DNA from: Chalara sp. BL73
Lineage: Eukaryota; Ascomycota; Leotiomycetes; Helotiales
Length of the DNA stretch: 64,000 bases
Reading direction: 5' to 3'
Assembly (NCBI GenBank): GCA_918026815.1
Contig: CAKJVC010000008.1
Coordinates: 496,001-560,000 of the forward strand
The position numbers and the translations under genes are program-made. The notes under the pieces are model-generated. The model was not told where the DNA came from and did no database searches. It was given only the letters and a program-made list of their open reading frames with translations. Positions 12,505 through 22,139 of the stretch are shown one piece after another. How positions within the stretch are numbered: the first letter of the stretch is position 1; every line of letters begins with the position of its first letter.

Positions 12505-14028
12505 TTACCAGATATCATCGGCGGCTTGGACGCTATTTTGAGAATATTTCAGCGGAGCTGCGGCAGTCAGTTGAGGATCAACGTAGTCCGAAGGAGCGCC
12601 ATTACTTGAAGCATTAGTACCCGGTATGGCGTTGACGATGTCATCAGCAAATGAATCGAAAATGATTGAATCATGATCGAACTGGTTCTGGGGCTGGTCC
12701 TCCTCCTCGAAAGTATTGATATTTCCTGAAAAAGTCAAGTTTGCATCGTTGCTAACAGCGTCGTCCCTGGCATATGACTTGACAATGTTATTGTAAAGAT
12801 CCAGAGGGCCACCAGGGTAGCAGTTATAGTCTAAAGTATCGACATTTCCAGAACTATCATAGCCTGTCTGGGTATTGAGATTTTGCGCCATGTAACAATC
12901 GTGATCAATACGTTCTAGAGTTTGATCTTTATCGGTAAAAGGATTGGTATTGGCCGACATGTTGAATCTGCCAAGAATGATATTGACAAACTCTTCTTGA
13001 CCATGCCGGTGCTCTCCGCGGCTGTAATGGCTACTTGGATCGTGGGCCATGTATCGCGAGAGAGTAGCAGGATGCATGAGAATAATAGGCTGCGCCTTTT
13101 CATCCCTTGGAGAAGTTTCCGAAGTTACATAGCCAGAGTCAAGAGACGGCGAAAGTGAGCGTTGTCGCCGAGAAGGAGCGGTTTTTAGTTTAAGTTTCTT
13201 CTGGGATGATGCATCCCCCATAGCTAGATTGTCCTGTGATTTCCTCTTTCGGCCACGCTTAGCCCTACATGCTGCGCTTATGAGATCTGTAGGGTTTGAA
13301 AATTTTCCCTGATTCTTTGGTCTGCCCCTACGGTCGCTTTTGCTTGCTTCCGTCTGGCCATTCTTCGTTCGAGCTTGGCATTCATCATCTTGGCAACTCC
13401 TAATGAAGGCCACGATGATATCGACTCTAACGGATAAGCGATGTTCCTTGAGTAGAAATTCCTTCATTTTATCTCGGCCTTTGTGCGTCTCCCCAGTTCT
13501 GGTGTGTGCTTGCTGCAGAACTCCGTAGAGGTATTTGACATCAAAGGCTGCCCTATCTACAATCCGAGCTGGCCTGCCCTTCTCATTTGACATATGCCTC
13601 ACCCAGAAGTAATCTTCTTTCGGAATCATAAGACTACCGATTCTTATCTCATTGGTAGCCATTGTGTACTCGGTTTTAACGGTATGTCGCCATACGACTA
13701 CGGGATCTACTCCCCCTTTTCCAGTTGGCCAATCTAATGGTGTGGCACTAACTGTAGCAAGATGCTGAAGATTGCCGTTCTTTTTTTGCTCTTGTATCTC
13801 GAGTTCGTGATGAGCTGCTCTGATGCGATCTACCATAGGGAATTCCTTTTGCCAGTCGGTGACTTTTTTATCTTGGTAGATTTTGTCCTCGATAAGGTTC
13901 CAGAACGTCTTAGTTGAGTTGTGAGTGCATTCTAGATTGCATCCGACCTGGCAGTCCCCGCATTGCGTCTGGATGGGATTTTTAAATATGTAATTCCTCA
14001 ATTTTTCAATAAAATCTGTCTTGGACAT
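12505..14028 (-). CDS. Orphan 507-aa protein with Cys cluster and AT-hook-like motif
   Basis: A single-exon frame starts at an ATG at 14028. I do not recognise the family. The N-terminus holds a tight cysteine group, CGDCQVGCNLEC, at about 23-34. A well-packed-looking region up to about residue 215 has aromatic and charged runs (DYFWVRHMSNEKGRPARIVD). A basic low-complexity segment follows, with RRGRPK, an AT-hook-like core, and RGRKRK, a likely nuclear localisation signal. The C-terminal half is Asn/Asp/Ser-rich and acidic, like an activation region. I infer a nuclear DNA-associated protein. Fusion to another exon upstream is possible but no good acceptor decides it. Confidence 0.65.
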   Translation of the reverse strand: MSKTDFIEKLRNYIFKNPIQTQCGDCQVGCNLECTHNSTKTFWNLIEDKIYQDKKVTDWQKEFPMVDRIRAAHHELEIQEQKKNGNLQHLATVSATPLDWPTGKGGVDPVVVWRHTVKTEYTMATNEIRIGSLMIPKEDYFWVRHMSNEKGRPARIVDRAAFDVKYLYGVLQQAHTRTGETHKGRDKMKEFLLKEHRLSVRVDIIVAFIRSCQDDECQARTKNGQTEASKSDRRGRPKNQGKFSNPTDLISAACRAKRGRKRKSQDNLAMGDASSQKKLKLKTAPSRRQRSLSPSLDSGYVTSETSPRDEKAQPIILMHPATLSRYMAHDPSSHYSRGEHRHGQEEFVNIILGRFNMSANTNPFTDKDQTLERIDHDCYMAQNLNTQTGYDSSGNVDTLDYNCYPGGPLDLYNNIVKSYARDDAVSNDANLTFSGNINTFEEEDQPQNQFDHDSIIFDSFADDIVNAIPGTNASSNGAPSDYVDPQLTAAAPLKYSQNSVQAADDIW

Positions 14029-16309
14029 CTTCAGGTTTGGAGGAGGGAGTGAAGATACATCTTCTGTCTGAATAGAGAGTCAGCATATTATTTCCAAGAA
14101 ATTTCAACATTTATTGCCCCTATTCTTGTCTCACATCTAACTTGTATCGCTCATAAGTTGGCAGTACGAAGTGCTCAATCTGTGAGACACCTCTGGGTTT
14201 TAGTTGATTTAGCGCACTCGCGCACATATATTCAGCATTTCAACATGCACAGAATGTACAAAGGCTTAGTGGCAATTCTTTCTAAGGTGCGGCATATGCT
14301 GCCAGCCAAAAGAACTGTGCAATACTGAGACCAAAACTCCACCTGGTATTTGTCACATGGATAGTATCGCTTAAACTGCCTAGTCAGTCTATGCTTTCAG
14401 GGGATGGGGCTGGTGACATTGCTCCTTCTAAAACTTCGGAAATTATCATAGCATGGGAACTTGGCTAGCCTCCCGCTTGAAAACAGTTGAGGAATATTGC
14501 CACCTGAACTGAAGCATAATGGCTCATAATACGCATAATGTCAGGATTTCCAGCTTTCGCGATTCGGAGAAATAAAGGGACTGCGAAGGACCATTTCTCC
14601 GAGTGTATGAGCCTTCCTTGAAACTCTTTCGTGATAATTTAGGGAAGGATTAAAAGCAACAAATCGGATCTCTCAATGTGCTGGAGCTCTTAATTCAAAA
14701 TATGCAGGAACTTCGTGCAACTTGGCTGCGCGATACTGGTTGAATTTGGATTAAGAGCAGCGAATCCACAGTACAAGTGGGAAACAGCAACTGGGGCGAA
14801 AGAAGACAACCTGATGGGCAATACATAATTTTTCTCGAGAACTAAAGGCAATGCACGCGCAAGTAAAGGATTGGGCGTTGCTTACGATTTGATACATTGT
14901 TGGTATAATGTGTGACGCCGTGTCGTGAAGGAAGGTCTGAGAGTCGCTGTGTAGGGGTTAGGAAGAATCAACAATGGAAAAAGAAGTACAAGAGGCTTCT
15001 CACAGGTTGGGTAGATCACTTAAAGCTCCCCATGTCATCGCCGCAGGTTGAAAAATGCTAATAGATGTTGTACCTTGACTATCCATATTTTAGATGGATT
15101 ACAGGAGTTCTTTGGTGTATGAGGAGAAGAGCAATCTGGGAAGAGGACCTGGGGGCTTTTAAATTAGCAGGTCACACTTTAGCTAGAAGTTGTTCAGCTG
15201 TAAGTGCTGATTTGGGATTCCACTAGGTATTTAGGAACGCCATGATAATGATGCTGTGCTAGTGAAGTGTGTCAAGCGATTTTATACGAGACTGCAAGAA
15301 CTAACTGATGACACGATCGTATTTTGCTGAGCGAATTCTCACTTGAAGAAGCTCTTTTGATATTTCTACCTCTAAATTATGTATACTGGTTCCTAGATAT
15401 GACTTAAAACTGCATGTTACAACGTAATTTGGTGGCATCTTCACCTTCCATTGCACTCTCATACTCTATCTATTGCCCGTAGAGTTGCCATAAAAAGTAG
15501 CCCCTACTATACCGCCACTCCCTGTTTAGACCCTGTGGCCATGGGGGAGAACCGTTAGAACGGAATAATTATCTACAGGCGTTCTTGATACCATTGAAGC
15601 CTAACCACCTCAGCGTTCTTGTATCGGGCTGAGTCCAGACCGTGTATGTAATTGTAGATGTGGGACACAATGGCCAGGGCCTCAATGACAAGTGGACTTG
15701 CTAGAGTGCTCCGTGGAGTAATTTCATGCGAGCGAAAGCCCTGAAGGCAAAATATCTCCTAATATTAAGAATACTGATCTATTCCATGACCAGAGAGGCT
15801 GCAGGGGTACAAAGGTAGGTAAGAGCTTAAGCGGCACCACTGAATTGGTAGCTACGCACACATTCATATGTCACAACCATCCCCCTAACAAATTTACTAT
15901 ACAGGCCATCAACCGACATGTTTATGAGATAAAAAAGAAGCTGCTGTAGCTACCAGCACTATTGTTGAAAGGTGAGGAGAGCTTGTCGACATTAAAAGGG
16001 AAGGGGCGACAGAAGCAGTGGCCCCGCCGAAGGAGGCGACTAAGGAGGATCGGTCAATGAATATTCCATTGCGCTTTCACAGTGAAACCGCGTAGAATCT
16101 TCCTTGATACATTAACACAGTTGCTGTAGGGATAAACTTTTATACAGAATTTATACTTGCTGTTGATTCAGAGGAGACGTCGCTACAAGAGGAGAATCTG
16201 GCGCTGTATGGTTCTCGCTGAGTCAATGAACCAACTAAAGCATTAAAAACACTGGGAAATAAGACAGCCAAGCAGTTGAAAAAAAATAACAGTTGGCGCT
16301 GACGCCGTG
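14029..16309. other. Long gene-poor stretch
   Basis: About 2.3 kb upstream of the 507-aa gene. Frames are short and stop-rich on both strands. The segment may contain decayed repeats, but no coding domain, tRNA or structured array could be supported. Confidence 0.45.
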
Positions 16310-16370
16310 TTGTCTGATAATCCCTGAACAAAATGAGCAATGCTCATTTTGTTCAGGGATTATCAGACAA
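16310..16370. repeat. Perfect 30-bp inverted repeat with 1-nt centre
   Basis: The arm at 16310-16339 is exactly reverse-complementary to 16341-16370, separated by a single A at 16340. The arms contain GTCTGATAATCCCTGAAC on the left. Pairing stops abruptly on both outer sides (G against G at 16309/16371). Such a palindrome could be two abutting transposon terminal inverted repeats or a fold-back end. No transposase frame is visible beside it. Confidence 0.9.
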
Positions 16371-16565
16371 GGGCTGGGGCCTGCTGCGGGCTGTCTGTCT
16401 TGGGATGATAGAACTTTTACCGAACTTCAGATTCAGTCAACACTTGACGATTCGATAATATATTTGTAATGAACGTAAATAAATTCAAAAGAAATAAAGA
16501 AGGCTGCATCTCATATTTCAACATTAAATAGCTACTGCTATACAATGTTCACTTTACGTACTTGG

Positions 16566-16741
16566 TGTCACGGCACGCGCTGTGCATCCACAGATACAGC
16601 GGGCAACAGTGGTATAATACGTAAGAATCTAAAACTAGGGAAAAGAGAGGAGCTCGAGGAAAGCAGGCTATATATACACGCGAGGAGCTCTAGGGGCTCG
16701 GCTACAGTGGGTCATGTGTGCTCCTGAGGAGGGACCTGACA
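16566..16741 (-). mobile_element. Probable solo LTR remnant
   Basis: The 176-bp segment begins TGTCAC and ends CTGACA, so it has the TG..CA ends of an LTR. Read on the minus strand it starts TGTCAGGTCCCTCCTCAGG and carries a TATA-like stretch (GTGTATATATAGCC), as expected of an LTR promoter. No matching 5-bp target duplication is seen (CTTGG on the left, ATTTT on the right) and no internal retrotransposon sequence follows. It is therefore an LTR remnant at best. Confidence 0.45.
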
Positions 16742-18471
16742 ATTTTTGATCGAGTAAGTACGTGATTGTTTAGAAAGTGCAAGCATCATTTTGTTATGCC
16801 AACGCACCTAACGTTAAATGTATTTGGCAATCATTTTAATATAAAGCCAGAGTCCTTGCTGCGTGTCTGTTTGCATAGTATCCCGTCCCAGGCTTTACAG
16901 ATAGACACAAACAATCAGTACAAGGTAAGCTATAGTGTATATTCTTTTATTGTTCTTAAGTATTGGAATGCATGTACTTAGCTTCACGCGCTCCATCGAA
17001 TCGCGGGGATTGTGGGTCTTCTACCACCTATATATCTACCCTGGCAATAGGCTGTAGCTTAGAACAATCAATCGACGAATACCAGAACCACACCAGCAAG
17101 AGCGTAGTCAATAACTACTACGCCTTTTGCTACGTGGTAAGTATTCCGACATTAAGCTTAAACTTTTTAGATGTCCAAAAGATTCCAACCGCCGATCTGG
17201 GTTGAGAGACCAGATTGTGTCAATGAAAAACAAATTGCCGACAACAATTTTAGAACAGTAGACAGGCACAAAATAACCCGTCTTAAAAATGGACAAAATG
17301 CGATATTGATCAACAAAAAGAACCTGGTGAAGTGGTCTTGGAGAAACGCTGGTAGAAGTCAGGTTATAGCAGATTTTAGGCTTAATAATTATCTTGAGGT
17401 CAGTTAAAATGCAAGCACTGGCAAGGACAAGAACGCCTTTGAATATTTGATTAGAGGTGTGGCAAAAATTGATGGAATATAATGCATAAAGCTTCTCAAT
17501 GCCTTTGTAGCAGAGACGCAGTTATTCATGGCTGCAAAGGACAACTTTTCGCTTATCAATATTTGAGGTAGCAGAATCGAGATTTTATTGTTTCTCAATA
17601 TCCTCTACACGCTTGTTAGAGTAATAAAATAAGGACAAAAATTCACGTGATGGACCGTCAGAGTACCGACCATAACTTTCCAAGCTTAAAATTGTATAAT
17701 CGAATATTAGATATAAGCATCCGGTAATCCAAAATTGATCAAGAATTGGGAACCATTTATAGCCTTAGTCCATCGATGAAACCCGGCATTGGTTCTATTT
17801 TCTATAAGGAGCCGTTATTCTTGCAGTTAAATTGGTTAGGTATTGAGGCTCTCACGATTGCCCAACAAGGGTTGGGAAAATAGGGTTTTCAACAGCCGTC
17901 ATTCTTGCTGTCTGATTTGACATCCAGGCAAGACAAACAAGAGGAGCACTCTGCGCCCCTTGGGTGGCGAGAAGATGATTATAGCCGTCCACTCCAGGAA
18001 GAAGATTCAAACGCGTAGAAATAGAAACCGAATCATGCGTCGATAGCGCAAAGTCATATGAGCTAGCGACTATCACGAAAAACATATATTAATTGATATC
18101 CAAGCTAAGATTGAGACACTATTTCCTGTATATTGAAAGTTCAGTACCGGTATACTGTTACAGCCAAAGGCACTCCTTGACAGTAGAGTACAATAGACGG
18201 TGGGGTATCTGAATAAAGTAAGTGAGTGTATCATGTAAAAGTATCGTATATCCCAGTAACTGGCAAAGAGAATACTAACCGACATCCTTGCGAGGCGAAC
18301 ATCCCGTAGTAATTTGACCACTTCAAGCAAATCGCGGACATCTCAACACTAGATAAAATTAATGGGTTCTAAATTTCTAGCATCATGCCTATGGTATTGG
18401 ACTTGTCACTCATTAAAACAATCCCTGCATTTTTAATCTCTGTGTCATTCGTCTTTAACTCTTCCGTCAAA
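16742..18471. other. Intergenic with weak exon-like fragments
   Basis: Between the LTR remnant and the NLR gene. On the plus strand, 16890-17407 contains exon-like pieces flanked by splice-like signals (see findings). On the minus strand, 17852-18360 has two short frames directly downstream of the NLR stop that resemble gene fragments but cannot be named. The rest is AT-rich and stop-rich. Confidence 0.35.
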
Positions 18472-21400
18472 CTAAGTACTTTCAGATCCAAGTTCACATT
18501 CCTCACGCCATTGATTAATTGCCTCCAGCGAAGATTGCGTGTTAGGATGATCTATGCCTATGCAGCGCGTCCGACGTCTAAAGCAATCCTCCATCAGTGC
18601 TAATGCTTTACTGGCATGGCCTTGGCTTTTCCATGTACACGCAAGATTATTCATGCTAGTCAGCGTGTTTGGATGCTCAGCGCCTAGCACTCTTTTTCTC
18701 GTTTCCAATACTTGCACCTCTAAGTCCTCGGCTTTTTTCCAGCGTCCCTGATTCCGGAATGTCGAAGCTAGGTTGGCTATGCTAATTAGCGTGTCTGGAT
18801 GCTCAGCGCCTAGCACTTTTGAACTCGTTTCCAATACTTGCATCTCTAAGTCCTCGGCTTCTTTCCAGCGTCTCTGATTCCAGAATGTCGAAGCCAAATT
18901 GGTCATGCTAATTAGCGTGTTTGGATGCTCAGCGCCTAGCACTTTTGAACTCGTTTCCAATACTTGCATCTCTAAGTCCTCGGCTTCTTTCCAGCGTCCC
19001 TGATCCCGGAATGTCGAAGCTAGGTTGGCTATGCTAATTAGCGTGTCTGGATGCTCAGCGCCTAGCACTCTTATTTTCGTTTCCAATACTTGCACCTCTA
19101 AGTCCTCGGCTTCTTTCCAGCGTCCCTGATTCCCGAATGTCGAAGCCAAATTGGCTATGCTAATTAGCGTGTCTGGATGCTCAGCGCCTAGCACTCTTCT
19201 CCTCATTTCCAATACTTGCACCTCTAAGTCCTCGGTTTCTTTCCAGCGTCCCTGGTACCGGAATGTCGAAGCCAAGTTGGCCATGCTGGTCAGCGTGTCT
19301 GGATGCTCAGCGCCTAGCACTTTTGAACTCGTTTCCAATACTTGCATCTCTAAGTCCTCGGCTTCTTTCCAGCGTCCCTGATTCCAGAATGTCGAAGCCA
19401 AGTTGGCCATGCTGGTCAGCGTGTCTGGATGCTCTATGCCCAGTACCTTTCTTTTTATTTCTAAGACCTCCATAAATTGGACCTCAGCTTCGTTATAGCG
19501 CCCATCGCTGTACAGACACAGGCCAAATCTTCGTACTAGTTCAGTCCTGCTCTCTGCATTTTTATCGATAGTAATAGAGACGAGCGCATGTTGTACGTGT
19601 GGGAGGTACGTCCTCCATATGCTTCGGTTTTGATAGTTATTACCTGGGAATACTTCCTCTAATCGTTTGATAGTATTTTCGGTCCATTGAGTAATCAGCT
19701 TCTGTTTTCGAAGCCAGTTTCGCGTTGCGAGATGCACTAGCCGATGAAGGTCAAGCGTCAGGTCTGTAGTTCGCCTGGTGATGAACGAATATGCGTCGAG
19801 CGTTCCAATCGCATCTGTTACCTTTTTCCGAGACGCCCCAGCCGGAAGCAAAGATTGTGGAATGTCTTTTGCATCTATACATGCCATAAATGATAAATAA
19901 TCGGCTGCAAGAGGATCCCGATGTCGGATTTGCTCGAATGAAATTAACCAGGTTGTAGCAACCGGGTTTTTCATATTGTGATATCTCTCGTTGTCCATAA
20001 ATTGTTCACTTAAAAGATCAATGACGTCATTTTCTTGATCTGCTAAAAGGGACAGATAATCAGCAAAGGTTATTTTATTCTCGTTGATGTATGCTGCGGC
20101 CTGAACGATGGCAAGCGGAAGGTAAGTGAGCTTTTTAAGTAGTGCTTTTGTATTTTGCTCGTCGTTGACAAGGTTCGGATAGACTAAACGCTTCTGAAGC
20201 AGCTGCATAGCTACGTCTTCATTCATCTCTGGCACCTCTATCACATTTTGCTGTGCAAGCTTGACGCCCGCTTTCCTGTCGCGGGTCGTAAAAACAATAC
20301 AACCTTGCTCATTTCTTGGGAGGTATTCGATTAAACTGCTAGATCCCGGCTCAAACCCGGACTGAGCAGTCCACATATTAATGTCGTCAGCGTTGTCAAA
20401 CACTAAGAGCCACTGGCCAGCGCTTTCTTTACTCAGAAAGCTTTGCACAAGTCTTTTCACATCCGTTTTATCGTTTTCCCAACCTGGAATACCAAGCTGT
20501 TGAGCAGCACCTAAATACGCTTGATGCAGACTTTCCATGTTAGTTGCGGGTATCCAGATAACTGTGCAATTTTTATGTATATCTTTCGTTCGGTACACTA
20601 GCTCAAGTATCAATTGTGTTTTGCCTATACCCCCAAGTCCCGTGATTGCACATTTTGTAGTTCGACCTCCTACAAACAGCTTTTCTTTAAGCTTAGCGAG
20701 CTGAGTCTCACGACCCGTGAAGTTGAGATTTCTGTCGAATGGTACCATAAAAAGGACGCTATTTTCTATGTAATACAACTTAGTATAAGTCAAGTCAAAT
20801 AAGATATGCCATACCGTTTACATCTTTCGACTTGCCGCTATACTTGGAGAATTCTTTTACTGTCATGTGGAGCCGTTTTAGCGCCGCCTCTTTCCCTTCC
20901 CCATAAATAGGAGTCATGGACACTTCGCAAAGACCTAATAAACAGTATACTATGTCTTCTTCTTCTGTTGTCTGGCGTTGTACTGCCCATTCTTTCCGCT
21001 GAGCTATGCTAAAGTCAGAAAAAGGATTTCCTTGCAAAGCCTGAATTGGAATTCTGGTGATTTCGTGAATTGGCTTTTCGAGTGATATTTTATCACCTAA
21101 TTGATTGCCTTCTTTGGAAAAGAATTCGACTGTTGCCGGAGCAATAAGTTCTTGAAGAGTCCATCCCCGAGTAAACCATTTACTATCCCGAAAAGCCGCT
21201 TCCCATGTACTCTGGTTTGCCCGAATATCCGCGTTATAGCCAGAGATTGATACGTCCGCAAGGTATACGTAGCATTTCTTCGCCTTTCGATACCAGCGGA
21301 ACATCGAATTAATAGCGGTCGTAAGCTCAGTAGAGTTTGACTTATCAATGCAACATGTGTCTACCCAGAAGTATAGCAAGCCATCTTTGGTTGCCTGTTC

Positions 21401-21583
21401 TCCACAAAACTTAATCTTTTCGTAGCCAGTCTTACTTTTCCCAGCGCCACTGACTAATTCTCGATAAGTGACTTCTTGACCATGTATCCAAGTATGCGAA
21501 AGAATGGCGTAGGGAAGAGTATTATGAGTAGGAACTTGGACCAAGCTGAATTCGCCAGGTCCGACGAGCTTTAACAGACGCAT
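18472..21583 (-). CDS. HET - NB-ARC - TPR fusion protein (fungal NLR)
   Basis: The model is complement(join(18472..20765, 20815..21583)), 1020 aa, with one 49-nt intron (GTATGG..CATAG, TACTAAG branch) that keeps the frame. The N-terminus is a HET domain with the classic blocks YAILSHTW (25-32), FWVDTCCIDK (72-81) and WFTRGWTLQELIAP (136-149). Next is an NB-ARC ATPase: Walker A GLGGIGKT (299-306), Walker B LLVFDN (about 376-381), FTTRDR (415-420) and YLPLAI (GxP-like). The C-terminus carries one degenerate TPR, six near-identical 42-residue TPRs and a final degenerate one. This is the layout of cytosolic receptors of heterokaryon incompatibility: TPRs sense a ligand, NB-ARC oligomerises and HET triggers cell death. 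The frame is intact. It lies in a transposon-rich block and its trigger is unknown. Confidence 0.9.
18676..19431 (-). repeat. Six tandem 126-bp TPR-coding units
   Basis: The block TAAGTCCTCGG recurs at exact 126-bp spacing (for example 18721, 18847 and 18973, continuing to about 19351). Each unit encodes a 42-residue TPR (consensus HPDTL-SxANLASTF-NQGRWKEAEDLE..). Differences cluster in a few codons: the residues after STF (WN, RY, GN, RD, WN, RN), E/V at LE(M/V)QVLE, and the SSK/RRR/KIR triplet. Unit-to-unit DNA identity is very high, which points to recent amplification or gene conversion. Confidence 0.92.
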
Positions 21584-22139
21584 AATATAGGCCTATCTAG
21601 TCAAAAGAGAACGAGAAGTAAGCCAGATAAATAGGAAAGATAGATACAATTTCAGATGTTGTATGAGCAAGGTTAATTCGTGCATAAAAATAGGAATAAA
21701 GCTGCCAATGCCATCTGAGAGGACGAGGCCGAGAGCACAACCTTGTCTAGGTGGCCACGTTAGTAGTTGGATATGGTTCTGCTATAACACCAACACCAAG
21801 GACAAAAATGATGCGTTAGTCTCAGGGCAAAATCTGCATGGAGATAGGGAAAGGTGGCGGATTGAGTGAGAGAATGCTATAGACACTTGATGAACATTCA
21901 GCTGAAGCCTGGCCAGGCCATTATCTTATGTGCACGGTCCAGGTGGGGTATCCCGCAGACCTCCCAGCAACCTCCCACCCCAAAACAACTTGGTGGGCAA
22001 CCATGAAAGCGGCTACGCAGAAATTCAATATTTTGATATGCATATAACCCGTTTTGTAGTGGTAGGGGCATTGCTCTTCTAAGTCAACACTAGAGAAATC
22101 AGATTAACCTTATAGTAACGATAGCAGGCTCGCAACGAA
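21584..22139. other. NLR promoter region and 5' flank of the LINE
   Basis: About 550 bases between the NLR start and the first LINE-like coding sequence. No supported gene; only short frames. Confidence 0.4.
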
